A DNA stretch of 64,000 nucleotides from JACKDX01 sp964640175 (GCA_964640175.1 CAZXFW010000004.1:62001-126000); one strand, 5' to 3'. Positions 1 to 8,613 are shown, counted from the stretch's first letter. Translations and numbers: made by a program. Notes: generated from the letters alone by a model not told the origin.

Positions 1-779
1 GAAAGCTCTCCGACCAAAGACTCGACATGTTCAAACACAGCACCTGTGAGTGTGTCTCGCACTAACTGTTCAGGTTTTTTAATAGTGGAAACGGCCGACG
101 CCACTGGCACATCGGATACCGCTGGCATATCTCGCAAGGTCTCATCCGGAAACGACTCAGCCTCATAGAGTACATCTGCTGGCGGCACTTTTTCCACAGA
201 CGGTGACTCTATCATTGAAGATGCGTGCTCAATGGCTTTCGGTGGAGCCATGGAGGCCCTTAATTTTTGGCGTAAAATTAATGTCTCTAAGGCGTTACCT
301 ACATGCGCTGTAAATGCCAGTAGTTTAGAAAACGACTCCATACGTAAGTCATGGCCGCTACGATCACCATACGCCAACAACACCGCACGGCGCCGAACGT
401 AAATAGGCACCAACAACGCCGGTTGAAAATCCAACCGCGGAAAATTCTGTACCGCATTGCGATTGGCCTCCGAAAGATTAAGGTCGATAATCCTCGGTTG
501 CAAGTCGCGGATAAGTTCACGAAACACACTAAAGGCCTTTAAATCCAAAGTGGCAGCATGAATATACGCCCCTGCCATGGTGTCAGCCCCCCTGGCAATC
601 TTTCCTTGCGCAAACGTGTGTTGCACTGCAAACACAGCAAAAAAATCAAAGAATTGAGCACCATAGGTTACTAAGATCTCTAAGATCTCATCACGATCCG
701 CCGCACGGGCTAAGCGCTCAGCCGCCGCATGAAGGGGCATCGGAGAACCCATAGGTGGTTTGGAAGAAGGCGACTCCAT
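1..779 (-). CDS. GAF-like domain protein, 3' end outside the window
   Basis: An open frame on the minus strand starts at the ATG at 777-779 and runs off the left edge, so only the first 259 codons are visible. After a Pro/Ser-rich start there is an alpha-helical stretch with an AERLARAADRDEIL segment. A GAF-like core follows: a hydrophobic strand PALLVPIYVRRRAVLLAYGD, then a helix with FTAHVGNALETLIL. The visible end is acidic and Pro/Ser-rich, as in a linker. It lies 10 nt downstream of rsmE and is the last gene of a four-gene minus-strand run (biotinyl carrier, prmA, rsmE, this gene). GAF-like proteins of this kind often sense small molecules or serve in signalling, but no ligand can be inferred here. 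The domain call is from fold pattern only. Confidence 0.6.
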   Translation of the reverse strand, partial: MESPSSKPPMGSPMPLHAAAERLARAADRDEILEILVTYGAQFFDFFAVFAVQHTFAQGKIARGADTMAGAYIHAATLDLKAFSVFRELIRDLQPRIIDLNLSEANRNAVQNFPRLDFQPALLVPIYVRRRAVLLAYGDRSGHDLRMESFSKLLAFTAHVGNALETLILRQKLRASMAPPKAIEHASSMIESPSVEKVPPADVLYEAESFPDETLRDMPAVSDVPVASAVSTIKKPEQLVRDTLTGAVFEHVESLVGEL

Positions 780-789
780 CAAACGCAGC

Positions 790-1569
790 CTAACATGGCT
801 CGCGATGACGTTTTAATAATGCACCTCGAGGCCCATTTCCCCACATTCCCAAGCGGTCCGCGATCAATGCCAGGGCCACTGGAACCGCAGTTTCCACTCG
901 CAATACCGTGTCTCCAAGCGCATGCGGCATATACCCCAAGGTTTTTAGGGCCTGGATCTCGTCTTTGCTCAAGCCACCTTCTGGTCCCACCACCACCCAG
1001 GCTTCTTGCGTATCATCCCACTGAAAAGCTCCATCGAGCGACAGGTTACTGCATTCCCAAAACACAACTTTTCGAGCATGCGAAGGAGCGCGGGCTGCCG
1101 CCTCGATAAGCGGGGCTGCTGGCACAATTTCTGCCAGAGTGTGACGTTGTGCTTGCTCAGAAGCCTCTTGCACAATGCGCAGAAGTCGCTCATGACGTGA
1201 ATCATGCCGAGATTGCACTGGACGCGAGACGGTACGCTCTGAAATCGCCAGATGAATCGCACTTACTCCAAGCTCCGTAGCCATGCGAACTCCAAGCTCA
1301 AGTTTGCTACCTTTAGGAAGGCATTGCACCAGCACAAGGCGGCTGATTTCATGTGTTTTCGCTAACTCACTAAGGACGCGGCATCGGGCATCCGTCTCGC
1401 GGAGCGATAACAACTCAGCCTGAGCCTGACGCCCACTTGCATCAAAAAGTTCCAAAATCGCATTTGGCTTGATCCGAAGCACGTACAAGTGCCTTGCCGT
1501 GCTAGCGTCAAGTTGCAACTCAGCGCCCACCGTAGGGATCTGTTGCACAAAGAAACGTCGTTCACTCAT
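790..1569 (-). CDS. rsmE: 16S rRNA m3U1498 methyltransferase RsmE
   Basis: 259 aa, the normal RsmE length. The enzyme methylates N3 of U1498 in 16S rRNA with S-adenosylmethionine. An N-terminal PUA-like part (residues 1-70, with HLYVLRIKPN) is followed by the C-terminal SPOUT knot domain. The family signatures are visible: LVQCLPKGSKLELGVRMATELG in the middle, VVVGPEGGLSKDEI near residue 190, and ALGDTVLRVETAVPVAL near the end, which form the knotted SAM site. It sits 15 nt downstream of prmA, another translation-machinery methyltransferase; this prmA-rsmE pairing is common in bacteria. Start chosen at the ATG giving MSERRFF. Confidence 0.95.
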   Translation of the reverse strand: MSERRFFVQQIPTVGAELQLDASTARHLYVLRIKPNAILELFDASGRQAQAELLSLRETDARCRVLSELAKTHEISRLVLVQCLPKGSKLELGVRMATELGVSAIHLAISERTVSRPVQSRHDSRHERLLRIVQEASEQAQRHTLAEIVPAAPLIEAAARAPSHARKVVFWECSNLSLDGAFQWDDTQEAWVVVGPEGGLSKDEIQALKTLGYMPHALGDTVLRVETAVPVALALIADRLGMWGNGPRGALLKRHREPC

Positions 1570-1584
1570 CAGATGCAGTTTCTT

Positions 1585-2439
1585 TTAATGATTCTTTGTC
1601 TCACGCTTAAAAATTAGCGCAATCCACTCGCCTTCCACACACCTTTCTACCACAGCCAACGACTGAAATGCATCTCGAATCCTTGCCTCATCATCCAGCA
1701 ACAGTCCACTAAGCATGAGCAGCCCATCAACGGCTACGCGAGAAATAAGCTCATTCACCAGTGTCAGATGCACTGGAGCCTCAATGTTTGCCACAACAAT
1801 ATCGTAGGTTGCCGGTTCAAGCTGATGAAGAGGTTCGCTAGAAACACGGAAATCACGTTCTACGCCGTTTTCTTGGGCGTTTTGCACTGCGACTTCCAGA
1901 GAAGGCTCGTCTATATCCACACCTATGGCTTTCGTGGCACCAAGTAAAAGCGCTGCTACCGATAAAATACCACTACCACAGCCGACATCTAATACCGCTT
2001 GGCCTGGCCGAACATATTTTTCGAGCGCAAGAAGTAACAGCCGTGTCGATGCATGGGTTCCACTGCCAAATGCACGTCCCGGATCGATCACAAGTGTAAC
2101 CTCACCTGCTTGAGGGGTGACTGGCTCCCATGATGGATGAACTAACAACCGACCTAGACGTTGAGCATGAAAAAATTTCTTCCATTCATCCCGCCATGCA
2201 TCACCGATAATATAGTTAAGATTCACTTTATAGTGCGCGCTCAGACTATCTTGAGCCTGCTTTGCAGCCTCTTCATCCTCAAAATGAGCAATGTAGACCA
2301 TAGGACCCTCGGCAGGCGTGAGCAATGTCTCTGCATCCCGTTGCTCAATGCCGGTTGCCCCATGTGACCATAACTGGTCAGTCACCATCTCTTCCTGTCC
2401 AGCAGAAACCTCAACTGTAAGATACGGAAAACGTAACAT
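1585..2439 (-). CDS. prmA: Ribosomal protein L11 methyltransferase PrmA
   Basis: 284 aa, as expected for PrmA, which trimethylates ribosomal protein L11 in the cytoplasm. The N-terminal substrate-recognition domain (about residues 1-90) is followed by a class I methyltransferase fold. Visible are DPGRAFGSGTHASTRL just before the SAM domain, motif I VLDVGCGSGILSVAALLLG, the acidic loop GVDIDEPSLEVA, and motif IV DIVVANIEAPVHL, a variant of the usual NIL(A) motif. The gene follows the biotinyl carrier gene by 14 nt and precedes rsmE by 15 nt, consistent with one transcript. Confidence 0.95.
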   Translation of the reverse strand: MLRFPYLTVEVSAGQEEMVTDQLWSHGATGIEQRDAETLLTPAEGPMVYIAHFEDEEAAKQAQDSLSAHYKVNLNYIIGDAWRDEWKKFFHAQRLGRLLVHPSWEPVTPQAGEVTLVIDPGRAFGSGTHASTRLLLLALEKYVRPGQAVLDVGCGSGILSVAALLLGATKAIGVDIDEPSLEVAVQNAQENGVERDFRVSSEPLHQLEPATYDIVVANIEAPVHLTLVNELISRVAVDGLLMLSGLLLDDEARIRDAFQSLAVVERCVEGEWIALIFKRETKNH

Positions 2440-2453
2440 GGCGCCTGAACGGA

Positions 2454-2942
2454 TTAACCCATTTCTACCAATGATGCCTGTTGTAACACACGATCCCCGG
2501 CTTTAACATGAACCGCTGAGATCTTGCCAGCGTTATGGGCCCGAATCTCATTCTCCATTTTCATGGCTTCAACGATTAGCAATACCTGGCCCTCAACCAC
2601 ATCGTCTCCCACCTTGACATTAACACTAACAATTAAGCCTGGCATCGGTGCACGATACTGCTTATCGGCACCCGATGGGGCAATGGATGCCTTAGTCTCT
2701 TGTTCACCAGTCGCTCCACGATCGCTGACCGTCGCCTGCAATCCATGGTAATGAGCTCCTTGTGTATCAACGATGACATCATACACTCGACCATCCATAA
2801 TAAGGCTAACGCCCCCGGGCACCTCGCGCGCATCAAATTCCACCGATTGCCCCGAAACAATCGCTTTCTCAAGCCCCTTTGGGAGGCCAAATGCGCCCTC
2901 TATCTCAACCTGCTTTTTTCCGATGCGAATCTGATATTTCAC
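2454..2942 (-). CDS. Biotinyl/lipoyl carrier protein (biotin carboxyl carrier type)
   Basis: 162 aa. The C-terminal half (residues 92-162) is a biotinyl domain starting PMPGLIVSVNVKVGDDV and holding the biotinylation site EAMKMENEI, where the Lys between the two Met residues is biotinylated. The N-terminal half (MKYQIRIGKKQVEIEG onwards) resembles the carrier region found before the biotin domain in acyl-CoA carboxylase or oxaloacetate decarboxylase subunits. It would carry carboxybiotin between a biotin carboxylase and a carboxyltransferase; neither partner gene is in the window. It is the first gene of the minus-strand run ending at the GAF-like protein. Whether it serves propionyl-CoA, acetyl-CoA or another carboxylase cannot be told from this sequence. 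Confidence 0.85.
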   Translation of the reverse strand: MKYQIRIGKKQVEIEGAFGLPKGLEKAIVSGQSVEFDAREVPGGVSLIMDGRVYDVIVDTQGAHYHGLQATVSDRGATGEQETKASIAPSGADKQYRAPMPGLIVSVNVKVGDDVVEGQVLLIVEAMKMENEIRAHNAGKISAVHVKAGDRVLQQASLVEMG

Positions 2943-3010
2943 TCTAGGGCCTCTGCCAGTTATAGTAGGTGAACGTGCGACAAACCATCCTTACGGAGTA
3001 CGAGCGAATT

Positions 3011-3493
3011 ATGACCAATCCTATGCGCGTTATCCTTGTGTCCCTGATGGCCTTTGTCTGGATAGGAGGCTGTAGCTCAGACCCTATTCCAAACACCACG
3101 GTTGAAGATACCTCAGAAAATCGCGCGGTGATAGACTTTGTAGAAAAGTATCGCCATGCACTCCAGCGTAAGGACGTCGGAGCTATGTTGGCACTGGTCT
3201 CTCCACGGTATCTCGATGACAACGGAACACCCAGTGGCACTGACGACATTGATTACCAAAACCTCAAAGTTAAACTCAATCTATGGAAAGAAAAGGTACT
3301 GGATGTTCGTTATGAAATTCGTTATCGCAAGATCACTGCTCGAGAAGATCGCATCCTAGTCGATTATACGTATACCGGACATTACCGAATCCAATTGCCT
3401 GACGGAAACACCCGTTGGTCACGTCATCTTGCGGATAACCGCCTCGCCTTAATCCGCGTAGGTGACAGCTTTCAGATTCTATCGGGTATGTAA
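3011..3493 (+). CDS. Lipoprotein with NTF2/SnoaL-like domain
   Basis: 160 aa from the ATG at 3011; the frame is open back to 2969, but this start has GGAG at 2995-2998 and gives a clean lipoprotein signal (MRVILVSLMAFVWIGGC, lipobox IGGC). The mature part begins with an acidic linker and continues with an NTF2-like pattern: a helix RAVIDFVEKYRHALQRKDVGAMLALVSPRY, then alternating beta strands to the end. Such domains form small cone-shaped barrels that bind ligands or act as periplasmic adaptors; no catalytic residues are evident. It is divergent from the biotinyl carrier gene, with start sites about 70 nt apart, so both promoters must lie in 2943-3010. Confidence 0.7.
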   Translation: MTNPMRVILVSLMAFVWIGGCSSDPIPNTTVEDTSENRAVIDFVEKYRHALQRKDVGAMLALVSPRYLDDNGTPSGTDDIDYQNLKVKLNLWKEKVLDVRYEIRYRKITAREDRILVDYTYTGHYRIQLPDGNTRWSRHLADNRLALIRVGDSFQILSGM

Positions 3494-3581
3494 CTTAGGA
3501 TGCATTTGCTAAGCAGCCTCTATCCTTTACACCATGCGCGCCCCTGAAAACATCCTTCAGTCCAATCCAAGCCCCAGCTCT

Positions 3582-5105
3582 ATGAAGTTTCTTTGTAGCC
3601 ATTGCAAAGCAAAATACCAGATCAGCACCGAACGGGTCGCAGGTCGCACGTTGCGCATGAAATGCCGCAAATGCAACGAAGACATCGTCATATCCGGCGA
3701 TACGCTTCATGCTTCAGAGCCACCGTCCCCAGCCTCAGCACCGTCTTCACACACACACACGCCTGACATGCTTCAAGAACAATGGCATGCGGCCATTGAT
3801 AATAAGCCTACCGGGCCAATGAGCATCCGTGAGCTCAAGGAACATATGTCACGCGGAGCCGTAACCCCTGCTTCCCTGGTATGGCGTGATGGGTTTGCCA
3901 ATTGGACCAAGCTAGAAATGGTCAAAGAACTTGCATTTTTGCTTACTCCCGAAACCGCTAAAATACCAGCGAAACCTGTCTCGCCTCCCAGCAGGTCCAT
4001 AGCTTCAAGCAACGCTGTCACCGCTCCACAGCCTGCAACCATTCCTCGGCCCGTGATTTCGCCCAAGCCCGTAGTTGCATCGATACCCAAGGACTTTACT
4101 AACCCACTTGCCCAAAGCATCACTGACTTAAAGCGCGTCGCGACATCTGAACTACACGTCGTCGAACCTCTTACCACGACATCCTCATCCGATGCGTTGG
4201 ATCGAACCGAAGTTGACACGCGCCTTGATCTTAAAAATCCACAAATCGAATCACACCAATCCAGCTCCCCTCAGAAGCTCCCCTCAATACGCCCTGCTGT
4301 TGATGCAGTAAATGAAGCAGTGCATGCCATCAGGGAAAGCATGCGAGTCCGTAAAGCAGGATTGCCGTTTGGAGCCATTGTTCTTTTGGTAGGCGCAGGC
4401 GCATTTGGCGTGACCTTGGCCATCTTAGTCTTTAATACTTGGTTATCCCCTGCATCTCGGCATGACACCAAGCCACATACTGCAGTAACACCACAGCCTG
4501 TCCCAGCAACTAAACCCGCCGCTCCTTTTAAAATGGCAGAGGTGAGTGCGGACCTTCCCGAAGAAAGCCTTCCAGACTCGCCCGATCCCAACAATCTATC
4601 TCACGAAGAAAAGAGTCTTAAAGAGTCTTCTCGATCGCACCCGTCATCGAAAAAAACAACGAAACCGCCTTCTGAAACCACAACCAGCACAGCGTCCACT
4701 TCAACAAAGCAGCTGAGTGCAAAGGAACGTGCTCTTCTTAAAAACATGGCCGACGACTCCTCCGGACCAATCAACCTTCAAGTACCCAACCGTTCTACCT
4801 CGTCCACAGGCGCAGCTAAACCACTCAGCAGCAGCCAAGTCCGAGCGATCGTGACCAAACATCGGCCACTACTCCAGCGTTGTTACGAACAAGCAGCACG
4901 TGCGTCAGGTTCACAAGACACCATTCGCATTGATGTTCGATTGAACGTGAGTGAGTCCGGTGCCGTGACCAATGCTTCGTTAAATGGACCTAACCTCGGC
5001 AATCTCAAGCCCTGCATTCTCAATACGGTAAAACGCTGGCGATTCCCCGCCTCCTCCGAAATGACTGAAGTACCTTTCCCACTGGTATTTCAGCCAGGCG
5101 CTTAA
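3582..5105 (+). CDS. AgmX/GltJ-like protein: zinc ribbon, GYF domain, membrane segment, TonB-like C terminus
   Basis: 507 aa from the ATG at 3582, preferred over the in-frame ATG at 3534 because the zinc ribbon conventionally begins MKFLCSHC. Domains in order: a CxxC...CxxC ribbon of MJ0042 type (Cys 5, 8, 28, 31); a GYF_2-like domain at about 66-115 (GPMSIRELKEHM, LVWRDGFANW); a long Pro/Ser/Thr linker; one membrane helix at about 260-285; a second disordered periplasmic linker; and an AgmX/PglI-type TonB-like end at 415-507 (LLQRCYEQAAR, VNASESG-like strand, TVKRWRFP). Myxobacterial AgmX/GltJ links cytoplasmic gliding components to the periplasm. The TolQ/TolR modules at 57-60.8 kb are plausible energisers, but that link is inference. 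Confidence 0.8.
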   Translation: MKFLCSHCKAKYQISTERVAGRTLRMKCRKCNEDIVISGDTLHASEPPSPASAPSSHTHTPDMLQEQWHAAIDNKPTGPMSIRELKEHMSRGAVTPASLVWRDGFANWTKLEMVKELAFLLTPETAKIPAKPVSPPSRSIASSNAVTAPQPATIPRPVISPKPVVASIPKDFTNPLAQSITDLKRVATSELHVVEPLTTTSSSDALDRTEVDTRLDLKNPQIESHQSSSPQKLPSIRPAVDAVNEAVHAIRESMRVRKAGLPFGAIVLLVGAGAFGVTLAILVFNTWLSPASRHDTKPHTAVTPQPVPATKPAAPFKMAEVSADLPEESLPDSPDPNNLSHEEKSLKESSRSHPSSKKTTKPPSETTTSTASTSTKQLSAKERALLKNMADDSSGPINLQVPNRSTSSTGAAKPLSSSQVRAIVTKHRPLLQRCYEQAARASGSQDTIRIDVRLNVSESGAVTNASLNGPNLGNLKPCILNTVKRWRFPASSEMTEVPFPLVFQPGA

Positions 5106-5159
5106 CCACCTTTTCTTTCACTTCAAAGGCGTCTCGCTTCCAGGTATAGTCTGCCACAC

Positions 5160-5417
5160 ATGGACTCCGCCGAGCTAGCACGTCTTGCCATTGAAGGCCT
5201 CTACTTAGCCCTTCTGCTATCAGGTCCTGCACTACTCGCCAGCATCGTGGTCGGTGTCACGATTGGGATCTTCCAGACCATGACCCAGCTTCATGAAGCC
5301 AGTTTAAGTTTTGTGCCAAAACTTATCGCGGTGGGACTAGCGCTTGCTCTGTTCGGAGCGTGGATGGGTCAAGAACTATTGCGTTTTACACAAGCGCTCT
5401 GGCAGACATTCCCTTAA
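5160..5417 (+). CDS. fliQ: FliQ/SctS-family export apparatus protein
   Basis: 85 aa with two transmembrane hairpin helices, the normal size for FliQ/SctS. The family signature in the loop and second helix is clear (TMTQLHEASLSFVPKLIAV, compare TQI.E.TLSFIPK in FliQ). FliQ subunits assemble with FliP and FliR into the export gate of flagella and type III secretion systems. The next gene is FliR-like, and its ribosome binding site overlaps this stop codon. No other flagellar or type III gene is present in the 64 kb. The flagellar symbol is used because the loop reads most like FliQ; SctS is possible. Confidence 0.85.
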   Translation: MDSAELARLAIEGLYLALLLSGPALLASIVVGVTIGIFQTMTQLHEASLSFVPKLIAVGLALALFGAWMGQELLRFTQALWQTFP

Positions 5418-5427
5418 GGATTGCATC

Positions 5428-6219
5428 TTGAATGCTTGGTATGCATTGTTGGATTCCCATTCCCAGATCATGGCATGGGGAATCTTTGGACTCCTGGCGC
5501 TCCGAATTTTACCCCTCACCATGTTCGCGCCGTGGGTCACGTGGATGAATGCTCCATGGGCCATACGGATTGCCGTTTCTTTAGCACTCACCATCGCATT
5601 CTTTCCCTTTGCCTATGCACCAACCCCCGTACTCCCCCAAACCCTATGGGAATGGGCGGCTTGCGGAATTCATGAACTTGCCATCGGCACAATGTTTGCT
5701 GTTGCGACATCGGTGCCTTTGTATGCTTTACAATGGGCAGGCGGTCTCATCGAGCAATGGCGTGGCACCACAGGGGTTGAATCCGACATCAATCCTCAGC
5801 CCCTTGAGCAATGGTTACTTATGTTTGGGATCGCCGTGTTCGTGGCGCTTGGCGGCCATCGACTCGCTATCACTATTTTCACAAACATGCTTCAGCACAC
5901 ACCGCCGATGCACACCTTACATGCCAACTGGGCTTTGTTTGCATTGGGGTCTGCACGCCTTGTCGCTGACGGCTTAGCGTTGTGCGTCGTACTGTCAGCA
6001 CCTTTTATCGGCGCCTTATTGATCACCGAAGTAACATGGATGGCCATCACACGTGTCCACTCAAGCTTTCCTGTGTCTACACTAAGCAGCCCCTTGCGAG
6101 CCGCGTTGGTGCTTGTTGTATTGTGGGCATTGCTTGGAGTGTTGGTTATGGATTTGCCAGATATTTTTAGAGAAAGCTTACAATCTGCCAAGACATTATT
6201 ACGAGAATTTGCTAAATAG
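5428..6219 (+). CDS. fliR: FliR/SctT-family export apparatus protein
   Basis: 263 aa from a TTG start at 5428. The frame is open to 5344, but that would overlap fliQ, while AAGGA at 5416-5420 sits 7 nt before the TTG and overlaps the fliQ stop, implying translational coupling. The protein is hydrophobic with about six membrane helices. It has family features such as LRILPLTMFAPW in the first helices, the GGLIEQWRG loop, and a C-terminal half ending in a charged helix. FliR caps the FliP5-FliQ4-FliR1 export gate. The partner FliP, the gate protein FlhA and the FliI ATPase are not encoded nearby. Confidence 0.85.
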   Translation: MNAWYALLDSHSQIMAWGIFGLLALRILPLTMFAPWVTWMNAPWAIRIAVSLALTIAFFPFAYAPTPVLPQTLWEWAACGIHELAIGTMFAVATSVPLYALQWAGGLIEQWRGTTGVESDINPQPLEQWLLMFGIAVFVALGGHRLAITIFTNMLQHTPPMHTLHANWALFALGSARLVADGLALCVVLSAPFIGALLITEVTWMAITRVHSSFPVSTLSSPLRAALVLVVLWALLGVLVMDLPDIFRESLQSAKTLLREFAK

Positions 6220-6230
6220 CATGAGAGTTT

Positions 6231-6746
6231 ATGCAGATACCTCGTGTACTCATCGACAGCCAAACCATTGCCACCCGAGTTCAAGAGTTGGGTGCACAAA
6301 TCCAAGAAGACTATGCAGGCAAAGAGCTTGTGCTTGTCCCTGTGCTCAAAGGCAGCCTTATGTTTGCTGCTGACTTAGCACGTGCGATTAACTTGCCGCT
6401 CTGCATGGATTTCCTCGGGCTACGCAGCTACGGCAGCCGCACCGAAACTTCTGGCATCGTCCAAATCACTGCCGATCTTAACCATCCCATCCAAGACATG
6501 GATGTCATCGTTGTCGAGGATATTGTGGATACTGGCCTCACCATGGACTACCTCATGGAAAACCTCGCCACCCGCAAGCCTCGAAGTCTCAAACTCGCAG
6601 CGCTCCTGCACAAGCCTTCAAGAACCCGCAGCATGGTCCATGTCGACTATCTAGGGTTTACCATTGAGGACGTATTTGTGGTGGGATATGGACTCGATCA
6701 TGCAGAACGGTATCGCAACCTGCCCTACATCGGCGTGTTGGATTAG
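6231..6746 (+). CDS. hpt: Hypoxanthine phosphoribosyltransferase
   Basis: 171 aa, standard for Hpt. It salvages hypoxanthine (and guanine) to IMP/GMP using PRPP in the cytoplasm. The PRPP-binding motif VIVVEDIVDTGLTMDYL lies near residue 85-101, the VPVLKGSLMFAADL loop near residue 40, and the purine-binding segment DVFVVGYGLDHAERYRNLPYIG near the C terminus. The gene starts 11 nt after fliR and is followed 11 nt later by a ROK kinase, so it may be read with its neighbours even though the functions are unrelated. Confidence 0.96.
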   Translation: MQIPRVLIDSQTIATRVQELGAQIQEDYAGKELVLVPVLKGSLMFAADLARAINLPLCMDFLGLRSYGSRTETSGIVQITADLNHPIQDMDVIVVEDIVDTGLTMDYLMENLATRKPRSLKLAALLHKPSRTRSMVHVDYLGFTIEDVFVVGYGLDHAERYRNLPYIGVLD

Positions 6747-6757
6747 TCCCTCCCTAA

Positions 6758-7687
6758 ATGGCAACCTCATCATCAACTCTATACGGAGGCGTGGAAGGGG
6801 GTGGCACAAAATTTCGATGTGCCGTGGCCACCGAAGAGCAGCAATTTCTTGCAGAAACACGCATTGAAACCACCACTCCCCAAGAAACGCTCTCGCGCGT
6901 CAGCCAATTCTTTAAGCCCTACATAAGCTCACTTCACGCCGTTGGCATTGGCATGTTTGGCCCGCTCGATATCGAGGGCAAACGATCGAATGGCCCCGCT
7001 GGCTCGACACTCCGAACACCCAAACCCGGATGGGATGATGTCCCTGTAGCCCAATTATTGAGAACTGAACTGGATACACCCGTCTACATCGACACCGATG
7101 TCAACTGCGCCGCATGGGCAGAAGCCACGGCTGGACACCCGCCGCCTTGCGATCCCACTCTGTACATCACCATTGGTACTGGGATTGGCGTAGGAGCCTA
7201 TGTTCACGGCCAACTACTTCATGGATACATGCATCCTGAAATGGGCCATCTCCCAGTCCAACGTGAAGTCAACGCAGATGGGACCATCGACATGTTTGAA
7301 GGCAGCTGTCCTTTTCACCAAACCTGCATAGAAGGCATGGCATCCGGCACGGCGCTCCGCCAACGTCTAGGCTCCGAACTCAAAATTATACCGCCGACAC
7401 ATCCCGTTTGGTTGCTTACCGCAGGATATATCGCCCAGCTCATTTACTGCTCTGTCCTCTGCCTTTGCCCAGAACGCATCGTCATCGGAGGAGGCGTTCT
7501 TGAACATCCAACCCTATTGTCCAGGATTCGGGAAAAAGCCCAGGCTCGACTCACGCCTTATCTTCCCATGTCGATGCTGGGAATCGACATGAACACATAC
7601 ATCGTCCCCCCTTACTTTGGATCCAAAGCCGGACTCTGTGGAGCTACGATGCTTGCTAAACACCACTCCCAACTCAATCGTCGCTAA
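6758..7687 (+). CDS. ROK-family sugar kinase, fructokinase-like
   Basis: 309 aa. It begins with the ROK ATP-binding signature GGVEGGGTKFRCAVA (residues 9-23). It continues with GIGMFGPLDI, a GSTLRTPKPGW sugar-loop, DVNCAAWAEA with the catalytic Asp region, and ITIGTGIGVGAYV. A zinc site is suggested by GHLPVQ followed by FEGSCPFHQTCIEGMASG (His, Cys, His, Cys). These features are those of bacterial fructokinases of the ScrK/YdhR type, which phosphorylate fructose or a related hexose with ATP. Its last codons overlap the 3' end of the convergent lipoprotein gene by 4 nt. Substrate is assigned by family only. Confidence 0.88.
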   Translation: MATSSSTLYGGVEGGGTKFRCAVATEEQQFLAETRIETTTPQETLSRVSQFFKPYISSLHAVGIGMFGPLDIEGKRSNGPAGSTLRTPKPGWDDVPVAQLLRTELDTPVYIDTDVNCAAWAEATAGHPPPCDPTLYITIGTGIGVGAYVHGQLLHGYMHPEMGHLPVQREVNADGTIDMFEGSCPFHQTCIEGMASGTALRQRLGSELKIIPPTHPVWLLTAGYIAQLIYCSVLCLCPERIVIGGGVLEHPTLLSRIREKAQARLTPYLPMSMLGIDMNTYIVPPYFGSKAGLCGATMLAKHHSQLNRR

Positions 7688-8313
7688 TTTAATGTCGCGC
7701 TTAAATCAACGAGTGTCCCCGACACACTAAGCGTGTCTACATGGAAACACGTCTCTTCACGGTTGCCAAACGTCACAGCATTAAGGGTGACATCAAAAGG
7801 TTTTCCATCCACTTCTGTCGTCTTTAAAACGTCCGGCATATCCGTCACGATAATTTGCCCGGCCGTCGCTACATACGAACCTTCATCAGGATAAACGTGT
7901 GCACACAAGCCACCGCTCTCACAGCTAAGCTCATACTGCCCCTCTTGGCCTTGCCATGTGCCAACCCGAGGAAACAATTCGATGTCCACACAAAACCGCT
8001 TGTCACTTTGGCGGTCATGAAGCTGAAGGATGGGATTGTCTGGCTGACTATTTGCCGAATCACTCGTATCGGGACGATATAACCCTGCAAAGGGCTCCCA
8101 TGTTTCTGCTGCAATCGGAAGAACGATGCAACCATCGTCGGGATGAACCACTGCTGGATTGAACTCAAGCACCCCAAGTTCTTGGCATGTAGGGATATCT
8201 GCAAAATCAGGCAACTTGAGATCGTCACTGCACGCCTGTAACGCCATGGTTGAACCCAGTACTAAGCCACCCACGGCCACCCACTGCTTAAGGCTCAAGC
8301 CTACCCTTGCCAT
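7684..8313 (-). CDS. Hypothetical lipoprotein
   Basis: 209 aa. The N terminus is a signal peptide with a lipobox (VLGSTMALQAC, Cys 28), followed by SDD; Asp at position +2 after the Cys could retain it in the inner membrane if the E. coli rule applies. The mature part is beta-rich with four further cysteines in two short-spaced pairs (CVDIELFPR..., ELSCESGGLCAH) and no recognisable catalytic motif. I do not recognise the family. It overlaps the ROK kinase by 4 nt tail to tail and lies 46 nt upstream of nothing on its own strand; bfd ends just before its start on the same strand (8360), so the two could be co-transcribed. Confidence 0.65.
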   Translation of the reverse strand: MARVGLSLKQWVAVGGLVLGSTMALQACSDDLKLPDFADIPTCQELGVLEFNPAVVHPDDGCIVLPIAAETWEPFAGLYRPDTSDSANSQPDNPILQLHDRQSDKRFCVDIELFPRVGTWQGQEGQYELSCESGGLCAHVYPDEGSYVATAGQIIVTDMPDVLKTTEVDGKPFDVTLNAVTFGNREETCFHVDTLSVSGTLVDLSATLN

Positions 8314-8359
8314 GCCACAAGCCTAGCGCATATTGAGTATCTGCAACACGAAAAATGCT

Positions 8360-8596
8360 TCAAATGCCTGGAATCATGCTGTCAGAGGGCCGGGTAGAGG
8401 GTGTCGGTGAGGGTGGCAACACTGAGACCGTGTTCGCACGCTCCATTTGCAAAATCTCCTCTATCGCAGCAATGCAACCACCACAGCCCCGCCCCGCTCC
8501 GCAGGCCTTTGCAACGTCGCGCTTGGAACACGCGCCCTTACGAATCGCAGCGCGCACATCGCGATCACACACCCGCTGGCAATGACAAACGATCAC
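8360..8596 (-). CDS. bfd: Bacterioferritin-associated ferredoxin Bfd
   Basis: 78 aa. The four [2Fe-2S] ligands are in the characteristic Bfd spacing: Cys4-x-Cys6 near the start (MIVCHCQRVC) and Cys38-x2-Cys41 (GRGCGGC). Bfd docks at the haem of bacterioferritin and passes electrons in to release stored iron. The last 25 residues are a Pro/Ser-rich tail without obvious function, longer than in E. coli Bfd. It is divergent from bfr, with 120 nt between the two starts, fitting a shared iron-responsive control region, although I could not identify a convincing Fur box there. Confidence 0.92.
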   Translation of the reverse strand: MIVCHCQRVCDRDVRAAIRKGACSKRDVAKACGAGRGCGGCIAAIEEILQMERANTVSVLPPSPTPSTRPSDSMIPGI

Positions 8597-8613
8597 TTAT
8601 CAAGGATAGCTTA

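Noticed and set aside
3773..4219. 148-residue minus-strand frame inside the AgmX-like gene
   Set aside because: Lies wholly within a well-supported gene's low-complexity linker, Ser/Ala-rich shadow composition, no ribosome binding site of note.
5160..6219. Complete type III secretion or flagellar locus
   Set aside because: Only the FliQ and FliR homologues are present; neighbours are hpt and an AgmX-like gene.
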